From: DASPNH01 sp035626675
GTDB taxonomy: Bacteria; Desulfobacterota; Binatia; UBA1149; CAITLU01
Direction: 5' to 3'
Assembly: GCA_035626675.1 (NCBI GenBank)
Contig: DASPNH010000091.1
Span: 10,668-74,667 of the forward strand
DNA: 64,000 nucleotides
A program made the position numbers and the translations under genes. Shown here piece by piece: positions 8,472-17,224 of this stretch; the first letter of the stretch is position 1; every line of letters begins with the position of its first letter. Below the pieces are notes generated by a model, which was not told the DNA's origin, ran no database searches, and was given only the letters and a program-made list of their open reading frames with translations.

Positions 8472-10721
8472 ATGTTCGACGGCATGCGTGGTCCGGGGCT
8501 GATCTTCTGTCTTGCCTGCCTGCTTGCGCCGGCCGTCGGTGCTGCAGGTGCGATCCCGCCCGCGGTGGCAGCCGCGGACCAGCACTTGCGCGTCGACGAA
8601 GCGCCGCACCAAGCGCGCCTCGAGGTTCTGCCCCACGACAACGTCCTGCTCGCCGCCGGCGGCGATGCTCCGCCGCCTGCCGACGCGCCCGTTCCGGTCG
8701 AGCCGAGCGTAAAAGCGCCAGCACCGCCGTCGCCGGAAGCCGCCGCTGCCCTCGAGAAGATCTCCGGAATCGACGACGCGCGCCTGCTCGGCGCCGAGGC
8801 CGACACCGCCAACTGGATCAGCCACGGCCGCACCTACGCCGAGCAGCGCTACAGCCCGCTCGACGAGATCAACGATGGCAATATCCGTGACCTCAAGCTG
8901 ACCTGGTCGTTCTTCACCGGCGAGAAGCGCGGGCACGAGGCGACGCCCATCGCCGTCGACGGCGTGCTGATCTTCACCAGCTCCTGGAGCATCGTCTTCG
9001 CCGTCGATGCGCGCACCGGCGCCGAGATCTGGCGCTACGATCCCAAGGTCCCCAAGGACACCGCGCAGAAGGGATGCTGCGACGTCGTCAATCGCGGCGT
9101 GGCCGCCTACAAGGGACGCATCTACTTCGGTGCCTTCGACGGGCGCCTGGTCGCGCTCGATGCCAAGACCGGCAAGCTGGTCTGGGAGACCGTCACCGTC
9201 GATCAGAGCAAGCCGTATACGATCACCGGAGCGCCGCGCATCGTGAAAGGCAAGGTGATCATCGGCAACGGCGGCGCCGAGCTCGGCGTGCGCGGCTACG
9301 TCAGCGCCTACGATGCCGAGACCGGCAAGCAGGTCTGGCGCACCTACACCGTACCGGGCAATCCTGCCGACGGTTTCGAGTCGCCGGCGCTCGAGAAGGC
9401 TGCCGAGACGTGGAAGGGCGGGGCATGGTGGGAGATTGGCGGCGGCGGAACGGTGTGGGACTCGATGGCCTACGACGCCGAGCTGGATCTTCTCTACGTC
9501 GGTACCGGCAACGGCTCGCCTTGGGTGCGGCACATCCGCAGCCCCGGGGGCGGTGACAACCTGTATCTCTCCTCGATCCTCGCCTTGCGTCCCGATACCG
9601 GCGAGCTGGTCTGGCACTATCAGACGACCCCCGGCGACAACTGGGACTTCACGGCGACGCAGCACATCATCCTTGCCGACCTCGCCATCGATGGTCAGGC
9701 GCGCAAGGTGCTGATGCAGGCACCGAAGAACGGCTTCTTCTACGTGATCGATCGCGTCGACGGTAAGCTCATCTCGGCCGACAAGTACGTGGAGGTGACC
9801 TGGGCCGAGCGCGTCGATCCCGTCACCGGCAAGCCGGTGGAGAAGGCCGGTGCCGATTTCAAGAACGAGCTGGCGATGCTCAAGCCGACACCGTTCGGCG
9901 GCCACAACTGGCAGCCGATGTCGTACAGCCCCAAGACCGGTCTGGTCTACCTGCCGGCGCAGGAGATCCTCGGCGTCTACCGGATGGAAAAGGGCTACGA
10001 GTACCGGCCCGGCCGCTGGAACACGGGCACCGACTTCAACGTCTACTCGATGCTGACGCCTGAGCTGGTCTCCGGTCACCTGCTGGCGTGGGATCCGGTC
10101 AAGAAGAAGGAGGCGTGGCGGCATCCGTATGCGATGCCGTGGAACGGGGGAACCCTGGCCACCGCCGGCAACCTGGTTTTCCAGGGCACCGCCGACGGCC
10201 GTTTCATCGCCTTCGATGCCACCAGCGGCAAGGAGCTGTGGGAGGCACGCACGGCAACGGGCGTAGGCGCCGGCCCCATCACCTACCAGGTCGACGGCAA
10301 GCAGTACGTGACCATCGTTGCGGGCTGGGGCGGCGCGTTCGGCCTTGCCGGCGGACCGGCCGCGAAGCAGGCCAACAACGATCCGCGCGGCCGCGTTCTG
10401 ACGTACTCGCTCGCCAGCTCCGAGCTGCCGCCGGCGCAGACGGTGGCGGATCTTCTCGACAAGACCGACGACTTCGCGCGCGGGGAGCGCATCTACCACA
10501 AGTGGTGCGCGGTCTGTCACGGCGCCGCAGGCATGACGGCCAACGTCGGCATTCCCGACCTGCGCCACACCAAGCTGCCGTATCCCTCCTTCGACGCGGT
10601 GGTGCGGCAGGGGCTGCTCGCAGGCGCCGGCATGCCCGACCTCGGGCGCTACGTGTCGGCCGAGGACACGCGGCTGATCAAGAGCTATCTCGAGCAGCGC
10701 AAAGAGCAGGTCGGCGACTGA
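8472..10721 (+). CDS. Quinohemoprotein (PQQ, heme c) alcohol dehydrogenase
   Basis: A 749-residue periplasmic type II quinohemoprotein. A signal peptide starts at ATG 8472, with AGGAGG at 8462-8467. The eight-bladed PQQ propeller contains the vicinal disulfide C202-C203 (GCCDVVNRG) and the likely catalytic Asp D392 in PGDNWDFTATQ. A C-terminal cytochrome c domain has heme motif C679-A-V-C-H683. It oxidises alcohols and passes electrons through heme c to the respiratory chain. The residue two after D392 is Thr, not the Asp that marks lanthanide enzymes, so calcium is more likely. The TonB receptor gene follows after 5 nt. Confidence 0.92.
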   Translation: MFDGMRGPGLIFCLACLLAPAVGAAGAIPPAVAAADQHLRVDEAPHQARLEVLPHDNVLLAAGGDAPPPADAPVPVEPSVKAPAPPSPEAAAALEKISGIDDARLLGAEADTANWISHGRTYAEQRYSPLDEINDGNIRDLKLTWSFFTGEKRGHEATPIAVDGVLIFTSSWSIVFAVDARTGAEIWRYDPKVPKDTAQKGCCDVVNRGVAAYKGRIYFGAFDGRLVALDAKTGKLVWETVTVDQSKPYTITGAPRIVKGKVIIGNGGAELGVRGYVSAYDAETGKQVWRTYTVPGNPADGFESPALEKAAETWKGGAWWEIGGGGTVWDSMAYDAELDLLYVGTGNGSPWVRHIRSPGGGDNLYLSSILALRPDTGELVWHYQTTPGDNWDFTATQHIILADLAIDGQARKVLMQAPKNGFFYVIDRVDGKLISADKYVEVTWAERVDPVTGKPVEKAGADFKNELAMLKPTPFGGHNWQPMSYSPKTGLVYLPAQEILGVYRMEKGYEYRPGRWNTGTDFNVYSMLTPELVSGHLLAWDPVKKKEAWRHPYAMPWNGGTLATAGNLVFQGTADGRFIAFDATSGKELWEARTATGVGAGPITYQVDGKQYVTIVAGWGGAFGLAGGPAAKQANNDPRGRVLTYSLASSELPPAQTVADLLDKTDDFARGERIYHKWCAVCHGAAGMTANVGIPDLRHTKLPYPSFDAVVRQGLLAGAGMPDLGRYVSAEDTRLIKSYLEQRKEQVGD

Positions 10722-10726
10722 GCCTC

Positions 10727-12964
10727 GTGCTGTCGCAGGTCGCTCGCGCTCTGCTGGTGTGCTCGCTGGTCGCATCGACGCTGCTCGTGCGCGCGGCGGC
10801 CGGGCAGGACGTTCCGCCTTCCCAGGGGCGCGCGGTCATCGGGCGCGAGGCAGCGGAGATCGGAGAGGATGCTGCGCCGAGCGACGGCGGTCCGGCGCCG
10901 AGCGACCCCGTCCCCGCGGCGAGCGACGATGTCTCGGCGCCGCGGTCGGCGCAGGCCGACATCGGCCGCATCACCATCACGGCCACGCGCATGGATCAGG
11001 CAGTCCCAGACCCCGCAGCCAGTGTCACCGTGCTCGACGAGCACGAGGTCGCCGCTTCACCGGCCTTCACGCTCGACGACCTGTTGCGCGTGGTTCCCGG
11101 CTTCAGCCTGTTTCGCCGCACGAGCAGCCTGGTCGCGCATCCGACGGCGCAGGGCGTTTCGCTGCGCGGTATAGGTCCGACCGGTGCCAGCCGCGCGCTC
11201 GTGCTGGTGGACGGCGTTCCGTTGAACGATCCCTTCGGCGGCTGGGTGTACTGGGGCATGGTGCCGCTCGAGTCGATCCGCAACATCGAAGTGCTGCGCG
11301 GCGCGGGCTCGAGCGTGTGGGGCAATTACGCGATGTCCGGCGTCATCAATGTCGCCACCCGCGCGCCGGACCGCGACGAAGTGCGATTCACCATGGAAGG
11401 CGGCGAGCGGCACACCGCCAGCCTGCAGGGCTACGCATCCAGACGCGTGTCGCCGGGCATGGGCGTGGCGATGGATGGGCGTCTGTTCTCGACCGGCGGC
11501 TATCCGGTCGTGCGCGCGGACCAGCGCGGGCCGATCGACGAGGCGGCCGACTCCGAGGACGGCACCAGCTCGCTTCGCGTGGACCTGGCCATCGGGCCGC
11601 ACACGACGGCGCGCCTTCAGGCGCGCGGCTTCCACGAAGAGCGCAACAACGGCACGCCGCTGACCCGCAACGAGACGTCGGCGGGATTCTTTCGAGCCGG
11701 TTTCGATTCGCGTCTTCCGGGCCTCGGCCGAATGCAGACCGACGTCTTCGCCACGACCCAGACCTTCGAGAGCACGTTCTCGTCGCAGTCGCCCGACCGC
11801 AGCTTCGAGACGCCGGCGCTGGACCAGTTCGACGTTCCCTCTACCAGCGTGGGCGCGGCTTCGATCTGGTCGGGAAGGCCGCTGGACGGTCACGTGGCCG
11901 CGCTCGGAATCGATGCGTCGTGGATCGAGGGCAAGACCCAGGAGCTTTTCCGTTTCCTGGACGGCGCCTTCACGCGGCGGCGCGATGCCGGCGCGCAGCA
12001 GTCGTTCGCCGGCCTGTTCGTCGAGGATCTGTGGTCGGTGACGGATCGGCTGGACATCAGCGCCTCGGCTCGTCTGGATTATTGGACGGTCTACGACGGC
12101 TTCCGGCGCGAGCATGACCTGGCCACGGGCGGCCAGACCGTGGACCGCGAGCTCGCCTCACGCGACGAGCTCGTGATCAGCCCGCGCCTTGGTCTTGCGT
12201 ATGCGATTGCCGATGCGGTCTCGATGCGCGCTGCCGTCTACCGCGGATTCCGCGCGCCTACGCTCAACGAGCTGGTGCGGCCGTTTCGGGTTCGCAACGA
12301 CATCACCGAGGCCAATGACGCACTGGATTCGGAGAAGGTGCTCGGCGCCGAGTCGGGGATCGACGTCGAAGCGGGCCGCGTGCAGGCGCAGGCAACGTTC
12401 TTCTGGAACCAGGTCGAGGACCCGATCTTCAACGTGACGGTGGGCGAGGGGCCCGGCGACGTCCCCCCTTGCGGCTTCGTGCCCGAAGGCGGCGTGTGCC
12501 GGCAGCGTCGCAACCTTGGCCGCACCAGCATCTTCGGCATCGAGAGCGACGTGCGCGTCGAGCTCGGAGGCGGGTTCGAAGTCGCCGCGGCCTACCTGTG
12601 GAGCGACGGCGAGATCGTCTCGGCTGCGGCAGCGCCGGCGCTGATCGGAAACCGCATCCCGCAGGTGCCCGAGCATCAGGCCAGCCTCGGTGTGTTCTTC
12701 GACCGCATCGACATCGTGCAGGCCGGACTGCAGCTGCGCTACGTCGGCGAGCAGTTCGAGGACGACGCCAACGAGCGCGAGCTGGGCGACTACTTGGTCT
12801 TCGATGCGAGCGTCTCTCGCGAGATCATGCGCGGCTGGCACGTGTTCGTGAAGGCCGAGAACCTCTTCGAGCGCGAATACGAAACCGGCCAGACCGCCGA
12901 CGGCCTCGTCAGCATCGGCGCGCCCAGAATCGTTCGCGCCGGGCTGCGCTACGCCTGGGATTGA
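10727..12964 (+). CDS. TonB-dependent outer-membrane receptor
   Basis: A 745-residue outer-membrane receptor. GTG 10727 begins a signal peptide (MLSQVARALLVCSL...AAAGQD), followed by a short low-complexity linker. The plug domain has a TonB-box-like start (ITITATRMDQ) and the motifs LLRVVPGFSLF and SLRGIGPTGASRALVLVDG. The 22-strand barrel ends in the typical aromatic-rich strand (RAGLRYAWD). It imports a scarce ligand using TonB energy. The 5-nt spacing from the quinohemoprotein gene implies one transcript and suggests the cargo serves that enzyme (substrate, PQQ or metal). That link is inference. Confidence 0.92.
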   Translation: MLSQVARALLVCSLVASTLLVRAAAGQDVPPSQGRAVIGREAAEIGEDAAPSDGGPAPSDPVPAASDDVSAPRSAQADIGRITITATRMDQAVPDPAASVTVLDEHEVAASPAFTLDDLLRVVPGFSLFRRTSSLVAHPTAQGVSLRGIGPTGASRALVLVDGVPLNDPFGGWVYWGMVPLESIRNIEVLRGAGSSVWGNYAMSGVINVATRAPDRDEVRFTMEGGERHTASLQGYASRRVSPGMGVAMDGRLFSTGGYPVVRADQRGPIDEAADSEDGTSSLRVDLAIGPHTTARLQARGFHEERNNGTPLTRNETSAGFFRAGFDSRLPGLGRMQTDVFATTQTFESTFSSQSPDRSFETPALDQFDVPSTSVGAASIWSGRPLDGHVAALGIDASWIEGKTQELFRFLDGAFTRRRDAGAQQSFAGLFVEDLWSVTDRLDISASARLDYWTVYDGFRREHDLATGGQTVDRELASRDELVISPRLGLAYAIADAVSMRAAVYRGFRAPTLNELVRPFRVRNDITEANDALDSEKVLGAESGIDVEAGRVQAQATFFWNQVEDPIFNVTVGEGPGDVPPCGFVPEGGVCRQRRNLGRTSIFGIESDVRVELGGGFEVAAAYLWSDGEIVSAAAAPALIGNRIPQVPEHQASLGVFFDRIDIVQAGLQLRYVGEQFEDDANERELGDYLVFDASVSREIMRGWHVFVKAENLFEREYETGQTADGLVSIGAPRIVRAGLRYAWD

Positions 12965-12987
12965 AGCCGGGAAATGCGAACGAGGGC

Positions 12988-13026
12988 GACAGGTACGATT
13001 GTTCGCACCGGATGATCGTACCTGTC
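12988..13026. terminator. Bidirectional hairpin between convergent genes
   Basis: A perfect 12-bp stem, GACAGGTACGAT (12988-12999) with ATCGTACCTGTC (13015-13026) and a 15-nt loop, lies between the TonB receptor and histidine kinase stop codons. The outer end reads ...CCTGTCCCCTTTATT, giving a short T-rich tail for the + strand. Confidence 0.7.
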
Positions 13027-13030
13027 CCCT

Positions 13031-14230
13031 TTATTCGAGTGTGAAGTAGAACGTCGCGCCCTGTCCGGGCGTGGAGCTGGCCCAGACCCTGCCGCCGTGG
13101 CGCTGGGCGACGCGTTTTACGCCGGCCAGACCGATGCCGTCGCCGGCGAACTCGTCGCTTGCGTGCAGCCGCTGGAAAACGCCGAACAGGTTGTGCACGT
13201 GTGCCATGTCGAAGCCGACGCCGTTGTCACGCACGAAGTAGGTCGGGACGTCGGTGCCTGCGCTGCGGCCGATTTCAATGCGCGCCGCCGCCGTCCCGCG
13301 CGTGAACTTGCAGGCATTCGACAGCAGGTTCTCCAGCAGCGTGTCCACCAGAGCCGGATCCGCCTGCGCACGCAGGTCACCGTGCACGCTCAGCTCGAGA
13401 TCGCGCCCGCGCTCCTGGTGCTGCAGCTCCTCGAAGATCCAGCGGGCGCGCGCGCCGAGGTCGATCGGGCTGCGGCGGACGCTGCTGCGAGTCAGCCGCG
13501 ACAGTTCGAGCAGGCCGTCGAGCAGACGCCCGAGACGCTGGCTCTGGGTGCGAATCGCTTCCAGGAGGCGCATCTGCTCGGCATCGACGGTCTCGCCGAG
13601 ATCGTCGATCAGGATCTGTGCGTAGCCGGAAACGATGCGCACCGGCGCTCGAACGTCGTGCGAGACCGCACGGCATAGCGACTCGAGCTCCTCGCTGGCG
13701 TGCTCCAGACGCAGCTCGCGCTCGCTTCGTGAGTCACCGTCGCCTCCCATCTTCTCGATCGGAACGTCTTCGTCGCAAACGGCGGCATCGCCGCCCTTGG
13801 AAGCCGTGATGTCGTGGCCGACCCCCAGAATGAAGTGCGGCGTTCCGTTGCCGTCGCGCAGGACGATGCCAGTGACGTCGATCCACACGACCGATCCGTC
13901 GGGCCGAACGAAGGCGCGCTCCTGGCGGTAGCGATCGACGTTCTCGTCCAGAATGCGCTCGGCCAGCGTGTACACCGACATGCGGTGATGGGGATGAAGC
14001 AGCTCTGCCACGGACAAATCGCGCAGCTCCGACGAAGAACGGCCGAGCATTCGGCAGACGGCGGGGTTGGCAAGATGAAAGCGCCCATCCAGGAGCAGGA
14101 TGGCAATGCCTACCGGAGCCGCAGCGAAGGCCAGGAGCAGCGGATCGAGCTCGGTGTCGTTCGGATCGTCGTGGGAGCGATGCGCCAGGCGCATCCAGTC
14201 CGACAAAGTTCCCAATGCTTGCTCGGCCAA
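13031..14230 (-). CDS. PAS-domain sensor histidine kinase
   Basis: A 399-residue kinase with no membrane segment. A PAS domain (about residues 33-142, ending in the PAC-type FILGVGHDIT) is followed by the dimerisation/phosphoacceptor helix with H191 in SHDVRAPVR. The ATPase domain carries N-box N305 (LLSNACKFT), G1 box DNGVGFD (335-341) and G2 box GDGIGLAGV. It lacks a fused receiver and has no adjacent response regulator, so it is an orphan kinase sensing a cytosolic signal. The stop abuts the 12988-13026 hairpin. Confidence 0.9.
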   Translation of the reverse strand: MAEQALGTLSDWMRLAHRSHDDPNDTELDPLLLAFAAAPVGIAILLLDGRFHLANPAVCRMLGRSSSELRDLSVAELLHPHHRMSVYTLAERILDENVDRYRQERAFVRPDGSVVWIDVTGIVLRDGNGTPHFILGVGHDITASKGGDAAVCDEDVPIEKMGGDGDSRSERELRLEHASEELESLCRAVSHDVRAPVRIVSGYAQILIDDLGETVDAEQMRLLEAIRTQSQRLGRLLDGLLELSRLTRSSVRRSPIDLGARARWIFEELQHQERGRDLELSVHGDLRAQADPALVDTLLENLLSNACKFTRGTAAARIEIGRSAGTDVPTYFVRDNGVGFDMAHVHNLFGVFQRLHASDEFAGDGIGLAGVKRVAQRHGGRVWASSTPGQGATFYFTLE

Positions 14231-14897
14231 CCCTCTACCTCCTCCTCCGCGAAAAGGACGGACGAAACGGCGCCTGCCGAAGGATGCGCGTCGCCGTGCC
14301 GGTCGCTCAAAAAATTTGAGCCCCGGCTACGCCGAGAGGAGCGGCGCGGCCAGGGCTACAAAATTCCGGAGGCCGAAGTGCCGTCGCCGTCGACGTCTCT
14401 GCACCATCCGGTCGCTCGCCGATCGTTCCCCCTTGGTCCCAGCCGTGGCTGAGGCCGACGGTGTGCGCGTCCCTTCGCCCACCGTTCGGTTCGATCGCCT
14501 GGCAGATACAGAGCAATTCCGGTGCCAGCGCCGGCACGCGTGCAACGCACGACATCGGGCGGTTTCGAGCGCCGAAATCGGCGGAGCCGGCGTCATCGAT
14601 GCGGGAAGCATGCTGCGTTGTGCGGGCACCCTCCCGCAGCGGACGCTCCCGCAGCCAGCGCTCGATGCACCGGCAAACAGGGGCGACGGCTCGCGAGCGC
14701 GGCGCTTGCATGAGCGCTCGCGCACGGGGGCCAGCAAATCGCTTCGATTTCTGCGGCTTGGCCCCCTGCACACGAGCGCCAATTGTTGATACAAGGTGCG
14801 GCAAGCATCGATGGTGATCGGAACGGCGCGGGGGCGCCGCGTTGGTCGCATGTTTCGTCTGTCCCGACAGGCCGGGGACACAACGCAGGGGGTTCGA
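14231..14897. other. Divergent intergenic region, no gene supported
   Basis: This region separates the histidine kinase (leftward) from the Cys-rich pair (rightward). Open frames here lack family resemblance and ribosome sites. The only structure seen is a small palindrome at 14305-14321, GCTCAAA/TTTGAGC around AAA. Promoters for both flanking units must lie here, but no clear -35/-10 pair was identified. Confidence 0.5.
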
Positions 14898-17219
14898 ATG
14901 TCAGTCCAGATTCCGTCATCTGCCGCTCGCGCCGCGAGCGCCGTAGCGGCCGTGCTTGCGCTGGCCGCGCTTGCGCCCAGCGCCCACGCGCTGAGCGACA
15001 ACGAGATTCGCTGCCGCGACCTGCTGGCCACCGCGGCCCGGTACGGCGCGTCCAACATCATGAAAGCACGCACCGAATGCGTTCGCGGCCGGCTTTCGGG
15101 CCTGGTGCACCTGAGCACCGACTGTCAGGCCGACCCGCCAGCCCTTGGCGGCACCGGCACCGGCGATTCGCGCATCGACCTCAAGCTGAGCAGGCTGCTC
15201 GGCACCATCGAAGCCCATTCCCGGCGCCTGACGAATTTCTGCCAGGACGACGATCCCGCCAAGAACGTCGTGCCCGCCGACGTCCTCGATCCCGCCTCGG
15301 CATGCGGCAGCGCCACGAACTGGGATGACGCGGTCGAATGCGCGGTCTTCCTCGGCAAGGAGGCGGCCGACACGGTCCATGCCCGCCTCGACATCCTGCC
15401 GCTCTTCGCTCCTGTGGACGAAGGCGAGGTCGAGTGCCTGGGACTGACGGCATCGCAGGCGCGCAAGACGCTCTTTACCCTGAACCTTTGGCGCGCGCGG
15501 TGCTTCCGCGCCGACGACATGCTGGCCGAGGGTGGCGGAGTCTACGACTGCGACGCCAACATCACGCCGCCCGGCGCGTTCAACACCACCGGCTGGCTCA
15601 AGGCCGACAAACGTCTGGAAGTCCCCGCCGAGACTCTCGGCATCGTCCTCTACAACCAGTGCGACAAGGACCTGTTCGTACTCGGCTTCGAGGACATCAC
15701 TCCTGACCACAGTGGCGGCGAGTGGACGGACCGCCTGACCCTCGACGACGTCTTCGATTCGCTCAACGATTCCATCGTCGGTGCGGTCACCGGAGTGATG
15801 GCCGAGCTCTTCCCCGTCGGCAACTACTGCGGCGACGGCAGCGTTGCCGGCACCGAAGCCTGCGACGACGGCAACCACGTCAGCAACGATGGCTGCGACC
15901 GTGACTGCTCGCTCCCGGCCTGCGCCAACGGTGCCATCGACGGCGGCAATCCGCCGAATCCGGCCGGCGAGGAGTGCGACGACGGCAATACCGCCGACGG
16001 CGACGGCTGCACCTTCGACTGCCTGGTCGAACGTTGCGGCAACGGCGTTCGCAACCTGGGCTGGGAGGAGGAGTGCGACCATGGCGGCGAATCTCCGGCG
16101 TGCGACGACGACTGCACCCACCAGCTCTGCGGCGACGGCAAGCTCAACGTCAGCGCTGGCGAGCAATGCGACAGCGCCGACGCCAACGATTCGAATGCGC
16201 CTGATACTTGCGGCGACGGCTCCGGCCCGAGCCTGCGCGGTCCCTGCCAGCTGCCCTTCTGTCAGGACGCGGTGCTGGATGCCGGCGAGGTCTGCGACGC
16301 CGGAGCCGAGACCAGCGCCTGTGACACCAACTGCACGCCGGCTTCCTGCGGCGACGGCGACGTCAACGGCACGCGCGGCGAGACGTGCGACGACGGCAAC
16401 GCGGCCAACGACGACTCGTGCCCGAGCGGCAATCCCGCCGGCACGCCGTTCTGCATCACCGCCACCTGCGGGGACGGCTTCGCATGCACCGACGGCGCCA
16501 CCTGCACCACGGGCCCCGGCGGCGGGCCCGAGCAATGCGATGGCGACGGCGTGACCGCGACCTGCGACGGCAACTGCTCGACGGCAATGTGCGGCGACGG
16601 CACGCTGAACCCGCTCAACGTCACGCCGCCGGCGCGTGCTTCGGGCGAAGCATGCGACGACGGCAACCTGGTCGACGGCGACGGCTGCGACGGCAACTGC
16701 ACGATCACCGACTGCGGCAACGGCGTGGTGACCTCGGGCGAGACCTGCGACGACGGCAATCTGACCAACGGCGACGGCTGCGACGATGCGGCCTCCGGCA
16801 ACTGCACGCCGACGACCTGCGGCAACGGCATCGTCACCCCCGGTGAGAGCTGCGACGGCAATGGCGCGGGAATCGGCGGCGAGACGGCAACCTGCGACGC
16901 CAATTGCACGGCGGCCGCCTGCAACGACGGCACGCTCAACTTCACCGCGGGCGAGGACTGCGACACCGCCGGCAACTCGGCAACGTGCGACAACGACTGC
17001 ACGTTCGCGGTCTGCGGCGACGGCCGCATCAACGGCGCGGCCTCCGAGACCTGCGACGGCAACGGCGCCGGCACCGGCGGCGAGACCGCGACTTGCGACG
17101 CCAACTGCACGGCCGCGGTCTGCGGCGACGGCACCATCAACGTCAGCGCCGGCGAGCAGTGCGACGACAACAATATGAACAACGGCGACGGCTGCGATTC
17201 CGGCTGCGACGTCGAGTAG
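14898..17219 (+). CDS. Secreted DUF4215-type cysteine-rich repeat protein
   Basis: A 773-residue exported protein. The start is ATG 14898 with a G-rich ribosome site; the signal peptide ends near ALAPSAHA. Residues ~30-305 form a mostly helical module with conserved cysteines (NEIRCRDLLATAARYG, ECVRGRL). From ~310 to the end run well over ten units of the form CGDG..N...GE.CDDGN...GDGC...C, the Myxococcus cysteine-rich/DUF4215 repeat. The Asp/Asn-rich turns suggest calcium binding and a rigid extracellular stalk. It is the first gene of a tandem paralogous pair. Confidence 0.88.
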   Translation: MSVQIPSSAARAASAVAAVLALAALAPSAHALSDNEIRCRDLLATAARYGASNIMKARTECVRGRLSGLVHLSTDCQADPPALGGTGTGDSRIDLKLSRLLGTIEAHSRRLTNFCQDDDPAKNVVPADVLDPASACGSATNWDDAVECAVFLGKEAADTVHARLDILPLFAPVDEGEVECLGLTASQARKTLFTLNLWRARCFRADDMLAEGGGVYDCDANITPPGAFNTTGWLKADKRLEVPAETLGIVLYNQCDKDLFVLGFEDITPDHSGGEWTDRLTLDDVFDSLNDSIVGAVTGVMAELFPVGNYCGDGSVAGTEACDDGNHVSNDGCDRDCSLPACANGAIDGGNPPNPAGEECDDGNTADGDGCTFDCLVERCGNGVRNLGWEEECDHGGESPACDDDCTHQLCGDGKLNVSAGEQCDSADANDSNAPDTCGDGSGPSLRGPCQLPFCQDAVLDAGEVCDAGAETSACDTNCTPASCGDGDVNGTRGETCDDGNAANDDSCPSGNPAGTPFCITATCGDGFACTDGATCTTGPGGGPEQCDGDGVTATCDGNCSTAMCGDGTLNPLNVTPPARASGEACDDGNLVDGDGCDGNCTITDCGNGVVTSGETCDDGNLTNGDGCDDAASGNCTPTTCGNGIVTPGESCDGNGAGIGGETATCDANCTAAACNDGTLNFTAGEDCDTAGNSATCDNDCTFAVCGDGRINGAASETCDGNGAGTGGETATCDANCTAAVCGDGTINVSAGEQCDDNNMNNGDGCDSGCDVE

Positions 17220-17224
17220 GAGGC

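Noticed and set aside
8325..10775. 816-codon open frame on the minus strand across the PQQ dehydrogenase
   Set aside because: It mirrors a strongly supported gene; the antisense frame is open only because of high G+C codon bias and shows no family motif.
14231..14897. Several open frames in the divergent intergenic region
   Set aside because: There is no ribosome site, no domain and no codon-pattern support; they overlap each other on both strands.
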